Notes: generated by a model from the letters alone, not told the origin. A stretch of 28,260 nucleotides of DNA from JBCCTX01 sp964468435 (GCA_964468435.1 CAYXVE010000059.1:1-28260), one strand, 5' to 3'. Positions 7,636-15,863 are shown, counted from the stretch's first letter. Program-made: numbers and translations.

Positions 7636-7727
7636 CTATAACAGTGCTAACAATAATCATTGTATAAAAATTTAGGGCGTTTTCATGGCTGTTTGGGTCG
7701 CGAACCTAGTTCGCGGCCTCTTTTTTT
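7636..7727 (+). ncRNA. Candidate small non-coding RNA, about 90 nt
   Basis: Defined by a consensus promoter just upstream and a strong intrinsic terminator at its 3' end, in a spacer where both neighbours (tRNA-Leu, nadC) lie on the other strand. Possible folding: AACAGT (7640-7645) near the 5' end pairs with GCTGTT (7688-7693), enclosing a small hairpin ACAAT/ATTGT (7650-7654 with 7659-7663), followed directly by the terminator stem. I do not recognise tmRNA, 6S, SRP or RNase P signatures. An ATG at 7685 would start a short peptide (MAVWVANLVRGLFF) running through the terminator; I consider that chance. The 3' end overlaps the nadC stop codon in antisense. Confidence 0.55.
7695..7727 (+). 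terminator. Strong intrinsic terminator on the plus strand
   Basis: GGTCGCGAAC (7696-7705), a CTA loop and GTTCGCGGCC (7709-7718) form a 10-bp stem with one G-U pair, followed by CTTTTTTT. The T tract follows only in plus-strand reading, so it does not serve nadC, whose stop codon (7726-7728) overlaps its end. Confidence 0.85.
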
Positions 7728-8586
7728 ATTCCTTCACTGCTTTCAAACTGATATCCATACTTGTTACCGAATGCGTTAGCGCTCCCATAGATATAAATTT
7801 GACCCCTGTTGCAGCAATTTCACGTACCCTGTCAATCGTTACCCCTCCCGAAGCCTCGGTAGATGCTCGATCCCCAATCAGTAATACCGCCTCACGCATC
7901 TCCTCTAGCGACATGTTGTCCAACATAATGATATCTACACCACCCACCGCCAATACCTCCAAAACTTCCTCCAACGAACGGGTCTCTACTTCGATCTTTA
8001 TCTTTGGCTGATGTGAAGCCAGATAAGTCTTGCAGGATTCCACAGCAGCCCTAATTCCCCCCGCATAATCTATGTGATTGTCCTTGATCATAACCATATC
8101 GTACAAACCAAACCGGTGATTCTTTCCCCCGCCTATCACTACTGCCCATTTCTCTACATGACGAATTAAGGGTGTGGTCTTCCGCGTATCCAGTAACTCA
8201 CAATCAAATCCTTCAAGCCGATCAACTACAGAGCGGGTCATCGTCGCTATCCCACTCATGCGCTGCATGAAGTTCAGTACCGTCCGCTCTGCCGCTAATA
8301 TACTACGCGCAGATCCATATACCCTAAAGGCAATATCTCCATGAGTCACAGCCTCTCCATCTGATTTCCACGCCTCAAACTCCAGCGATGGATCTACGTG
8401 TCGAAATATTTTTTCTGCCAAGCCTATCCCCGCTATGATTCCCTCTCCCTTGATCAATGCCTGTGCTCGCTTCCTGACATCAGCAGGTACTGTAGACAAA
8501 CTGCTGTGATCACCATCTCCAAGGTCCTCAGCTAATGCCTGAATAATAATTCTGTTTGTCTCGGGGTGTGTCAAAAATTCTTGCAT
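7726..8586 (-). CDS. nadC: Nicotinate-nucleotide pyrophosphorylase (carboxylating)
   Basis: Quinolinate phosphoribosyltransferase of NAD de novo synthesis: quinolinate plus PRPP to nicotinate mononucleotide, CO2 and pyrophosphate, in the cytosol. Family motifs: EDLGDGDHSS near the N-terminus, ERTVLNFMQRMSGIAT, the substrate-binding LDTRKTTPLIR with the GGGKNHRFGLYDMVMIKDNH segment, IEVE, MLDNM and EASGG and the closing ISMGALTHSV. Length of 286 residues is usual. Two in-frame Met codons exist (8601 and 8586). The predicted promoter puts transcription start near 8613-8615, leaving only about 12 nt before the first and 28 nt before the second, so I chose 8586; the other start adds five residues. 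nadA and nadB are not here. Confidence 0.95.
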   Translation of the reverse strand: MQEFLTHPETNRIIIQALAEDLGDGDHSSLSTVPADVRKRAQALIKGEGIIAGIGLAEKIFRHVDPSLEFEAWKSDGEAVTHGDIAFRVYGSARSILAAERTVLNFMQRMSGIATMTRSVVDRLEGFDCELLDTRKTTPLIRHVEKWAVVIGGGKNHRFGLYDMVMIKDNHIDYAGGIRAAVESCKTYLASHQPKIKIEVETRSLEEVLEVLAVGGVDIIMLDNMSLEEMREAVLLIGDRASTEASGGVTIDRVREIAATGVKFISMGALTHSVTSMDISLKAVKE

Positions 8587-8618
8587 ATTCCTTGTAAGCA
8601 TATGATAAATATTGCGAT

Positions 8619-8648
8619 CAAAAATAATAACATTCTCACGGCTTCAAA
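8619..8648 (-). promoter_or_regulatory. Predicted nadC promoter
   Basis: Minus-strand TATTTTTG (8626-8619) matches TAnnTTTG, with TTTG (8648-8645) 18 bp upstream. This is a good Bacteroidota-type promoter directed into nadC. Confidence 0.6.
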
Positions 8649-8849
8649 GGATATTAGCTTTTCAGTACAAAATGTACAGTGGTTTGGACAATTATGGGGC
8701 TGTTCAATTACAATCCTGCCAGCAAAAACTCGTGTAAGAAAACATAAGGCAATAGCATTAGTTTGAAGCAATTAAATAACGAAATTTTGATATTACAATT
8801 ACATGTATGAAAAAAGGTTGCCTTATTGTTATCTTCTTTTACGATTTTT

Positions 8850-8882
8850 ATAAAAAAAACAGCCTCTTTTCAGAGGCTGTTT
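8850..8882 (-). terminator. Intrinsic terminator of the DUF4783 gene
   Basis: Minus-strand hairpin AACAGCCTCT/AGAGGCTGTT (8872-8881 with 8858-8867), loop of four bases, followed by a run of T (complement of 8852-8857). It sits 25 bp after the stop of the DUF4783 gene. Confidence 0.88.
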
Positions 8883-8906
8883 CCCATGCATCACTCACAC
8901 TACGAA

Positions 8907-9311
8907 TTACTTCTTTGCAAATCTTAGTTTCTCGATTTTATATCTTCCCTCTGAATCTTGTTTGATGTAAATATTGGCCTCAAAGACGCCTTTTGAACTT
9001 CTGTACTCACCTAAGGCATATATAGAACCGCCGCTATTGCCTGTATGAACGATCCTGAAGCTTCCAGGAGGATAGCTATCAAAGAATTTCTGTAGGACGA
9101 ACTTGGCTTGTCCAGCCGCATATGATCCCCGCTGATTGGACAGGGTGAGCTCGGTACGCGAACTTAAATAAGGCGTAAGGCAATCTGAACTCCCCTGTGC
9201 AATACAATTCTCTATCCGTTCCAACACCACATTTACATCCGCTCTTTCATAGGATAATAGATGAACAAAGGAGAGAGATAAAAAAAAGAATATGGTAAAT
9301 CTTATCCTCAT
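8907..9311 (-). CDS. DUF4783 family secreted protein
   Basis: 134 residues with an N-terminal signal peptide (RIRFTIFFFLSLSFVHLLSY) and a small domain that I recognise as DUF4783, a Bacteroidota-specific family with an NTF2-like look (helix-rich start, curved sheet with FRIVHTGNSGGSIYALGEYRS and a final YKIEKLRF strand). Molecular function is unknown. In many Bacteroidota this gene sits beside nadC, as here, although a terminator and a separate nadC promoter lie between them, so they are not obviously co-transcribed. It is divergent from gpmI. Predicted periplasmic location is inferred from the signal peptide. Confidence 0.8.
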   Translation of the reverse strand: MRIRFTIFFFLSLSFVHLLSYERADVNVVLERIENCIAQGSSDCLTPYLSSRTELTLSNQRGSYAAGQAKFVLQKFFDSYPPGSFRIVHTGNSGGSIYALGEYRSSKGVFEANIYIKQDSEGRYKIEKLRFAKK

Positions 9312-9451
9312 ATTATCCAGGCTTAAAACATTTCATCTGAATCTTTCCATCAATAATTTGCACAAATCATGCCAGAAAGGTTCCCCACACATGAACGGAT
9401 AATTTAATGGACCTTAATGGTTGAATAGAATGTGGTAACTGTGTTTTTTTA

Positions 9452-9459
9452 TACCTTTG
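9452..9459 (+). promoter_or_regulatory. -7 element of the gpmI promoter
   Basis: TACCTTTG is an exact TAnnTTTG match 20 bp before the chosen gpmI start (ATG at 9480). No clear TTTG lies at the expected -33 distance. It places transcription start near 9464, ruling out the upstream ATG at 9432. Confidence 0.55.
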
Positions 9460-9479
9460 CACAGAGAATAACTAGACAT

Positions 9480-11033
9480 ATGGAGTCAAATAAAATTATA
9501 CTTATCATCATGGACGGTTGGGGTATATCTGAAAACCTCAAAACCAGTGCCGTTTCCCAAGCCCAAACCCCTTTTTATGACCAGGCTATTCAGCAATGGC
9601 CCTATATGAAACTTCAGGCCTCTGGCCTGGACGTGGGATTACCCGAAGGTCAGATGGGTAACTCTGAAGTAGGACACATGAACCTGGGTGCCGGTAGGAT
9701 CGTCTACCAGGATCTTGTACGCATAAACCATGAAGTATCCAGTGGCGACTTCATGGACAATGAAGTATACAAAGCCCTGGTAGCATACTGCGAAAAAAAT
9801 CAAAAACCCCTTCACCTGATAGGCCTACTATCCGATGGGGGCGTACATAGTAGCCTGGAACACCTCAAAGGCATCATCCAGGCCTTGTCAACAACGCAAA
9901 TCACTGATGTTTATGTCCATTGCTTTATGGATGGTCGCGATACCGCTCCCACAGGTGGTACAGGATACATCGAAGAACTGGAAGCATGTATGCATGAATA
10001 TCAGACTGGCCAGATAGCCTCTCTCATTGGACGATATTTTGCCATGGACCGGGATAAGCGCTGGCCCAGGATCAAAAAAGCCTATGACCTCATTACCAAG
10101 GGTGAGGGTACTCCATTCACCAATGCTAGAGAAGCCATCCAGGCTTCCTATGATCATGGGGTAACAGACGAATTTGTAGAACCTATAGTGATTGTGAAAG
10201 ATGATCAGCCCGTGGGACTTTTGAAAGAACACGACGCAGTGCTTTTCTTTAACTTTCGTACAGACCGCGGCCGCCAGCTCACACATGTACTCACTCAGAC
10301 GGATATGCCAGAAGAAGGAATGCAGACACTTCCCCTCTACTACGCGACCATGACGCGCTATGACGATCGGTTCCAGGGTATACATGTGCTCTACGAAAAA
10401 CAAAGCATAGAAAATGGATTAGGAGAGTATCTGTCCCATACCGGAAAAAAACAGATCCGAATTGCTGAGACTGAAAAATATCCGCACGTTACCTTTTTCT
10501 TTAATGGAGGACGTGAAAAACCTATAGAGGGTGAAACCCACATCCTTTGCCCCTCTCCGAAGGTAGCTACTTATGATCTTCAGCCAGAGATGAGTGCCTA
10601 TGATATCAGAGATAAGATCATGCCTGAACTCGAGAAAGGTGAAGTAGACTTTGTATGCCTCAATTTTGCCAATCCCGATATGGTCGGACATACAGGTGTT
10701 TTTGGAGCTGCAGTGAAGGCCTGTGAAACTGTAGACGAGTGTACCCATGAAGTAGCAGAAAAAGCTTTGGAAAAGGGATATATCGTACTCATTACTGCCG
10801 ATCACGGCAATGCCGATAAGATGTCCAACCCCGATGGGAGCCCCCATACTGCACACACAACAGCGCTCGTGCCGCTGATCCTGATGGATACCCAGCGACG
10901 CTTTACTCTGGATGATTCCAAAATTGGCAAACTGGGTGATATCGCACCGACTATCCTCACATTGATGGGCCTCGATATTCCTGAGGAAATGAATGGTGAT
11001 GTGCTGGTAGCACGCTCTGCCGTGGCATCCTGA
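9480..11033 (+). CDS. gpmI: 2,3-bisphosphoglycerate-independent phosphoglycerate mutase
   Basis: Glycolytic/gluconeogenic enzyme interconverting 3- and 2-phosphoglycerate, Mn-dependent, alkaline-phosphatase superfamily. 517 residues, normal length. Visible motifs: LIIMDGWGIS with the first metal Asp (D12), the phosphorylated Ser in QMGNSEVGHMNLGAGR (S62), HLIGLLSDGGVHSS, HCFMDGRDTAP, IGRYFAMDRDKRW, NFRTDRGRQLT, NFANPDMVGHTG and ITADHGNADKM. The frame opens at 9432, but the Met at 9480 fits the family N-terminus and the predicted promoter lies between the two. It is divergent from the DUF4783 gene and appears monocistronic. Confidence 0.96.
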   Translation: MESNKIILIIMDGWGISENLKTSAVSQAQTPFYDQAIQQWPYMKLQASGLDVGLPEGQMGNSEVGHMNLGAGRIVYQDLVRINHEVSSGDFMDNEVYKALVAYCEKNQKPLHLIGLLSDGGVHSSLEHLKGIIQALSTTQITDVYVHCFMDGRDTAPTGGTGYIEELEACMHEYQTGQIASLIGRYFAMDRDKRWPRIKKAYDLITKGEGTPFTNAREAIQASYDHGVTDEFVEPIVIVKDDQPVGLLKEHDAVLFFNFRTDRGRQLTHVLTQTDMPEEGMQTLPLYYATMTRYDDRFQGIHVLYEKQSIENGLGEYLSHTGKKQIRIAETEKYPHVTFFFNGGREKPIEGETHILCPSPKVATYDLQPEMSAYDIRDKIMPELEKGEVDFVCLNFANPDMVGHTGVFGAAVKACETVDECTHEVAEKALEKGYIVLITADHGNADKMSNPDGSPHTAHTTALVPLILMDTQRRFTLDDSKIGKLGDIAPTILTLMGLDIPEEMNGDVLVARSAVAS

Positions 11034-11440
11034 TCCTGACATGCGAAGCAAGTCCCTTAACGACTTCCTTTATATTGAGTAATCAGGAATGCTTAAGTAT
11101 AAGCAATGCGACATATTTGGGTACACATTAGCACAGCCCGTTGTTAACGTGATAGATATTTACTGACACCGAATTTCGGCTCCCAAATTTATCATTGCGA
11201 AATTCTGCCTCCCTTAGCTAGACAGCGCGTTGCACAAGGGTAACTGTTGGTAGGCTGGGGGGTTAATAAAAAAATGATCTATCAGGTGAAGTTCTTTAGG
11301 CTGGCAATTTGACTCATCCAAAATATTTTTTAAAAATATACATCCTATTGTCTTCTTACTTAAGGGGATTACTCACAGTTAATCAGCTTATTTCCTCATC
11401 TAATCCTTAATTTCTCCTTTCCATTTTTACCGGCACTGAC
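11034..11440. other. Gene-free spacer after gpmI
   Basis: About 400 bp with no convincing reading frame. It holds two similar 16-17-mers, CCGAATTTCGGCTCCC (11169-11184) and GCGAAATTCTGCCTCCC (about 11197-11213), but no strong terminator for gpmI; only a weak 5-bp AAGTC/GACTT hairpin follows the stop codon near 11050-11067. Confidence 0.45.
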
Positions 11441-11448
11441 TAGCTTTG
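11441..11448 (+). promoter_or_regulatory. -7 element abutting a start codon
   Basis: TAGCTTTG matches TAnnTTTG exactly and ends 5 bp before the ATG at 11453. With the usual distance from this element to the transcription start, the mRNA would begin at or within a base or two of the start codon. No good TTTG at -33 is seen. Confidence 0.5.
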
Positions 11449-11452
11449 TGAA

Positions 11453-12232
11453 ATGGAGAATGAGGCTAATTATATCCCGGAGATTTTTATCTACTGCGAC
11501 AGATGGTGCGAACGCTGCCCCTTCACTTCGCAATGCATGCACTTTGAAATGTTCAAGAAGGATAAGATCACCCTAGATGACCTTGGTCTACATCCTGAAA
11601 AATTCTGGAATTATGTTGATAGCACAGCTCCCTCCATATTGCGATCTGTATATGAGATTGCCGAAGAACTCGACTACAACCTCCGCGACGAGATCCTTTC
11701 CCATGTACGCTCCACCCTCCAGACTATCCAGAATCCAGATGAACAGATCTCAGCCAATCCCATGATCCGGATGACCGAGCAGTACAGCAGCCAGATCGAG
11801 ATCTGGCTGGGCAACCATCAACAGGCATTAACACTACTCCAACAATCCTCTCTTTCAGACTTTTATCCCCCCAATGCCAACGTTCGTATCCATCCGGCAA
11901 AATTTCTCCAAATCATCAAAAACTACCAGCATCAGATCTATGTCAAAGTATTACAGGCAATAGAGAAACTACAGGAACAAGCTCAACTTCCTCCAGGCTC
12001 AGCCATCAAGCATGCTATCCTACACGAGTCATATGGAATGGCTAAAGTGGGGATCGTATTGACAGACCGCTCAATTGCTGCTTGGGGCTTACTTAGCGAC
12101 TTTATCCCTGAAGCTAATGATTCCATTTTTCAACACTTAATATTACTGGAAAAAATAAGAACCTATATCATGGCTATTTTCCCTCAGGTTCAGGACTTTA
12201 TACGCCCAGGCTTTGACCAGCGTACCAAATAG
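11453..12232 (+). CDS. Uncharacterised protein with N-terminal four-Cys motif
   Basis: 259 residues, no signal peptide, predicted cytosolic. Residues 15-28 contain C-x3-C-x2-C-x5-C (CDRWCERCPFTSQC), which suggests a bound metal such as zinc or an iron-sulfur cluster; the rest is largely helical with several Gln/Leu-rich helices (QEQAQLPP, HQQALTLLQQSS). I recall similar hypothetical proteins in Bacteroidota beginning with a YCDRWCERC segment, but no function. The start is supported by the motif being only 14 residues in, and by a -7 element right in front of the ATG, which suggests a leaderless transcript. The sugar-transferase gene follows 80 bp later on the same strand; a link between them is not shown. 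Confidence 0.7.
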   Translation: MENEANYIPEIFIYCDRWCERCPFTSQCMHFEMFKKDKITLDDLGLHPEKFWNYVDSTAPSILRSVYEIAEELDYNLRDEILSHVRSTLQTIQNPDEQISANPMIRMTEQYSSQIEIWLGNHQQALTLLQQSSLSDFYPPNANVRIHPAKFLQIIKNYQHQIYVKVLQAIEKLQEQAQLPPGSAIKHAILHESYGMAKVGIVLTDRSIAAWGLLSDFIPEANDSIFQHLILLEKIRTYIMAIFPQVQDFIRPGFDQRTK

Positions 12233-12312
12233 GGATTTTTAAAGTTTTTGTTATTTTGTTTTACATTTAGAATATTGAATATACAACTTTTAATTCAGCA
12301 ATCTTACCGCTA

Positions 12313-12903
12313 ATGTCTTATTGGATACGGGATATTTTACTGGCTTCTATACTGTTGATCCTGACCTCTCCCTTGTTTTTAATCATCTCTATTCTGCTGT
12401 TTTTTTCCCAAAAACAGGTTTTTTTCCTCCAACAACGACCTGGGCTTTATGAAAAACCTTTTGTCTTGATCAAGTTCTGTACAATGAGACCTTTACAAGT
12501 AGGAGAACAACCGGGAGTTCTCGATGCCTGCCGGATGACTTACTGGGGAACACTGCTCAGAAAATATTCTCTCAATGAACTCCCTCAACTAGTCAATGTG
12601 ATCAGAGGGGATATGTCCCTGGTAGGCCCCAGACCGCTTCTCATGGATTATCTACCGCTTTATACCTCAGAGGAAAAGATACGTCATCAGGTAAAACCCG
12701 GTATCACCGGCTGGGCTCAAATCCACGGAAGAAATCAACTGAGCTTCAAACAACGATTTCAATACGACATCTGGTACGTTTGCCACCGGAACCACAAACT
12801 GGATCTGCATATCATGTTGAAAACTTTTGTGGACTTGATCAACCCCACTAGAATACGGGAGGTGGCCACAACTTTCAATCCCAAATATGACGGATCCAAC
12901 TAG
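12313..12903 (+). CDS. Small sugar-1-phosphate transferase (monotopic PGT, PglC/WbaP type)
   Basis: 196-residue bacterial sugar transferase domain protein, predicted to transfer a phospho-sugar from a UDP-sugar to polyprenyl phosphate at the inner leaflet, the first step of an exopolysaccharide, O-antigen or protein glycan. It has an N-terminal hydrophobic re-entrant segment (residues 8-31), FLQQRPGL, KPFVLIKFCTM, LNELPQLVNVIRGDMSLVGPRPLL and VKPGITGWAQIHGRN. Two deviations: the catalytic Asp-Glu dyad position reads N88-E89 (codon AAT at 12574), and KFRTM is KFCTM (C56). Both may be subfamily variation. No other glycan genes are adjacent, so its pathway is unknown. Confidence 0.85.
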   Translation: MSYWIRDILLASILLILTSPLFLIISILLFFSQKQVFFLQQRPGLYEKPFVLIKFCTMRPLQVGEQPGVLDACRMTYWGTLLRKYSLNELPQLVNVIRGDMSLVGPRPLLMDYLPLYTSEEKIRHQVKPGITGWAQIHGRNQLSFKQRFQYDIWYVCHRNHKLDLHIMLKTFVDLINPTRIREVATTFNPKYDGSN

Positions 12904-13040
12904 ATAAACATCTTTTTTTTCTGATCAAGGGAGCATCTCTAAAAAATACTTGCAGGTTTATTATCTTGATGCAAAATTTATATTCGGAGGAATTATCTTT
13001 TTTACTTCGTCTCAGCATAGTTATCAATCAGATATATCCC

Positions 13041-15119
13041 ATGTTCAAACTCATATATGCCCTCAGGTTTTTTTTATGTCTGCTTCCTATTATCATAATC
13101 TTTTGCATAAGTCCATATCAATCTTGTGCCCAGGAAAAATCTTCCTATAATGGTTATGTACACACCCCTAAAGGAGATTTACACATCCTGGTGATATTTG
13201 TCAGATATGAAAACAGAAGTCTGATGAGTAACTCAGGCTGGCCCGATGAAACCCGTGAAGGCGTATTGCCTAGAATGGCAAATGGTGATATCAATCAATT
13301 GTTTAACACAAACCCCGAAACTATCGGCAGTGAAGAGCAGATCCCGAATCTGACCGATTATTACTACAAAATGTCTGGTAGGACATTCCGCATTACTGCA
13401 GATATTTTCCCGGTACAGGTACCCGTGAGCTATGTACCCCCTACTATCAACAACTTTTTCAGCCGCCAGCTCAAGATGAATTTTGATGCTATCAAGTGGA
13501 TTACGGACAATTATCCTGACTTTGACTGGAGTAAATACGATAATCGGACCAATGATCCCCGTTTTTTAAGCAATAACCAAGACACACCTCCTGACAGCAT
13601 CCTGGATTACGTCGTATTCATGCACAGAGCACAAGGGAGTACCGGTGCCGGAAGCCCGGGATCTATTAGTATTCCTGAATCCCCTTTTAAGATCCGCGAT
13701 GGACATACCGGCATACAATCCTACGCTGATGCTGAGCACAACTGGTTGTATTTCAAACATGAGTTTGCTCATAATCTATACAGATGTCCCCACTACCTCG
13801 GTGCCAATAGTGCCGATGGTCTTAGATACTACACCCAAAAAGGCTGGGGCCTCATGGCTGCCTGGCATGCTCCCTTTTTTACCACGAACGCCTGGGAGAA
13901 ATGGTGGCTGGGATGGCTGGAACCTACTGAGATTACGCAAAATGGAACTTATACCCTGAAGGATATGATGGAAGGTCGGGAAGCAGTCAGAATACGAATC
14001 CCTGGCACACAGGACTATCTATGGATTGAGAATCACCAGAAAAAGGATACTTGGTGGGATCGCAAAATGTTTTTTAACAGCCTCAGTCAACGGCAACCGG
14101 TTTCTGCTTCTGGAATATATATGTATGTGGTCGCATCTCCGGGAAGCAATAGAAATAAACCTGATCTCAATCCCTTCAACACCCAGCACGCCAACATCAT
14201 CAAGGTCTATAACGGTGAGGGAAATTTCGATATCGTACCTACCAACGATAAACTGTTTAATGGTTTCTTTGAATCCACGGTCATGGAAAAGGTCGCTCCC
14301 AATCCCTTTTCTGGCCAGAACGACTTTCAATTTATCCGCTACGACTATGATGATAACGGGCGACTGGATTTAGGATTGTCGCATGGAAACAGAGACAGAA
14401 CGGGTAAAGAGCAACGTGGAGTATGGTCTGAAAGGATCAACAACCGGAATGTGCTTACTTTTGGAAATACAGGTGATGGAAATGATGCATTTGTACCGGG
14501 AGATGAAATAGGTTTATCGGGAAAGATTCCCGTCACGCATTTCCCCGAGTATCTGCGTACACGTGAAGCGTTTGAACCCTACCTACTCAATGGTCTCTCT
14601 ATCAAAATACTCGAAGAAGATGAAGCGGGTAATATGAAGCTGGAGGTAAAATTTGACGATTGGGAGGTGAGAACAGATCAGCGCTGGTGTGGCAACCTCC
14701 GACTTCCGGCTTTTGCGAACGAGGAAAACAGGATGCTAATCATTGGTGAAAAGGCTAAGGTAGATCTGGCCCTGAGTGGCACGCCCGACCGTATTACCCG
14801 GCATCCAGAGACGGGTTCCATGAGCAATCCGACACTTTTCCTGGTAGAATCTGGCAGGGGTATTACCCTGAAGAAAAAGAGTGAACTCAATATCGCCCCC
14901 AGCAGTACGCTGGAGTTGGCGGGTAAATCCAGCCTGATCATCGAAAAGGGAGCTACGCTACATGTGCAAGGTACGCTCAGGTTGAGCGAAGAGGCAGAAC
15001 TCGTTATCGAGAAAAAAGGTAAGCTCATCCTGGAAGCTGAATCAGAGCTGATTCTGGGTACCCCGCGACAGCTGGTAGCCGATCCCAAAGGCAAAGTCCA
15101 GGATCGCAGGGTGCAATGA
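13041..15119 (+). CDS. Secreted M6-like metalloprotease with beta-solenoid-like tail
   Basis: Predicted exported zinc peptidase related to the M6 (immune inhibitor A) family. Chosen start is the Met at 13041, directly before a signal peptide ending near SCAQ; the frame is open from 12966. In this numbering HEFAH lies at residues 240-244 with a further His at 251, then GWGLMAAWH (Met-turn-like) and WEKWWLGWLEPTEIT, the usual M6 continuation. The Gly normally found three residues after HEXXH is Tyr, and the third-ligand position is shifted by one. The last 80 or so residues (STLELAGKSSLIIEKGATLH and following) alternate short strands as in a beta-solenoid. I see no obvious type IX secretion C-terminal domain. 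It converges on the LytTR regulator gene with a 3-bp gap. Confidence 0.75.
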   Translation: MFKLIYALRFFLCLLPIIIIFCISPYQSCAQEKSSYNGYVHTPKGDLHILVIFVRYENRSLMSNSGWPDETREGVLPRMANGDINQLFNTNPETIGSEEQIPNLTDYYYKMSGRTFRITADIFPVQVPVSYVPPTINNFFSRQLKMNFDAIKWITDNYPDFDWSKYDNRTNDPRFLSNNQDTPPDSILDYVVFMHRAQGSTGAGSPGSISIPESPFKIRDGHTGIQSYADAEHNWLYFKHEFAHNLYRCPHYLGANSADGLRYYTQKGWGLMAAWHAPFFTTNAWEKWWLGWLEPTEITQNGTYTLKDMMEGREAVRIRIPGTQDYLWIENHQKKDTWWDRKMFFNSLSQRQPVSASGIYMYVVASPGSNRNKPDLNPFNTQHANIIKVYNGEGNFDIVPTNDKLFNGFFESTVMEKVAPNPFSGQNDFQFIRYDYDDNGRLDLGLSHGNRDRTGKEQRGVWSERINNRNVLTFGNTGDGNDAFVPGDEIGLSGKIPVTHFPEYLRTREAFEPYLLNGLSIKILEEDEAGNMKLEVKFDDWEVRTDQRWCGNLRLPAFANEENRMLIIGEKAKVDLALSGTPDRITRHPETGSMSNPTLFLVESGRGITLKKKSELNIAPSSTLELAGKSSLIIEKGATLHVQGTLRLSEEAELVIEKKGKLILEAESELILGTPRQLVADPKGKVQDRRVQ

Positions 15120-15122
15120 TCC

Positions 15123-15863
15123 TTACAACTGCTGGATGCGATCCATTAGGTGTTGTTTGTAGCTCTTGCCAACTGGCAATTCCTTGTCCCCCAGGACAAC
15201 TGTGTTGCCATAAATGGAACTGATCTGATCCATCGGTACAATGTAGGATTTGTGTATGCGGATAAATCGATGGGGAGGTAGCATATTTTCCATTTTCTTA
15301 AGGGAATGATAGACAATATGCCTTTTTCCAGGAGTGAAGATGCTAATATACTCGCGAAGGCCCTCGATATACAGGATATCATCAAATTTTATTTTGATCA
15401 GTTTGTAATCAGCCTTGAGAAAAAAGTGATCAGGTTGAGCCAGATCTTTATCTGGGATTACAACCCCTTCAAAATCAGTAGTACGAAAGGCTTTCCGGAT
15501 CAAATTCAGCTGTGAACTGGCTTTGTTCATTGCCTGAACAAACCGATCAAATGGGATGGGCTTGAGTAGATAGTCCAGCACATCCAATTTGTACCCATCC
15601 AGTGCATAATCTACATACGCAGTCGTGATGATCGTAAAGGGAGGACGGCTAATCGTATTAAGCAGCTCTATACCGGTAAGATCGGGCATATGTATATCCA
15701 GCAGTAACACATCCACTTTCTGTGCCGATAATGCTTCTATAGCTTCCATGGCATTCTGACATACTTTGACAAGTTCCCAGTTGGGGAGTTTCTCCACATA
15801 ATTGGACAATAACTTCCTGGCAAGAAATTCATCATCGACAATCACACAGGTGTAGGGTTTCAT
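15123..15863 (-). CDS. LytTR-family response regulator
   Basis: 246 residues: receiver domain (about 1-120) with the acidic pair DD (10-11), phospho-acceptor D56 in LLLDIHMPDLTG, Thr-Thr at the switch (TIITTAYVDYAL) and Lys in LLKPIPF; then a C-terminal LytTR DNA-binding domain (about 145-246) with FLKADYKLIKIKFDDILYIE, the HSLKKME segment and FIRIHKSYIV. Its ATG overlaps the stop of the kinase gene (ATGA, 15860-15863), indicating translational coupling. LytTR domains bind repeats close to [TA][AC][CA]GTTN[AG][TG]; two such sites lie upstream of the kinase gene and the divergent lipoprotein gene, making these the likeliest targets. Confidence 0.93.
   Translation of the reverse strand: MKPYTCVIVDDEFLARKLLSNYVEKLPNWELVKVCQNAMEAIEALSAQKVDVLLLDIHMPDLTGIELLNTISRPPFTIITTAYVDYALDGYKLDVLDYLLKPIPFDRFVQAMNKASSQLNLIRKAFRTTDFEGVVIPDKDLAQPDHFFLKADYKLIKIKFDDILYIEGLREYISIFTPGKRHIVYHSLKKMENMLPPHRFIRIHKSYIVPMDQISSIYGNTVVLGDKELPVGKSYKQHLMDRIQQL

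Noticed and set aside
7685..8011. Plus-strand frame beginning MAVWVANLVRGLFF as a leader peptide or gene
   Set aside because: It runs through a strong terminator and then antisense to nadC; better explained as part of the small RNA unit.
8571..8771. Small frames on both strands upstream of nadC
   Set aside because: They overlap the nadC promoter and each other, without start signals or family matches.
9888..11051. Two long minus-strand open frames (171 and 210 codons)
   Set aside because: Antisense to gpmI, whose motifs are complete across the region; no recognisable domains.
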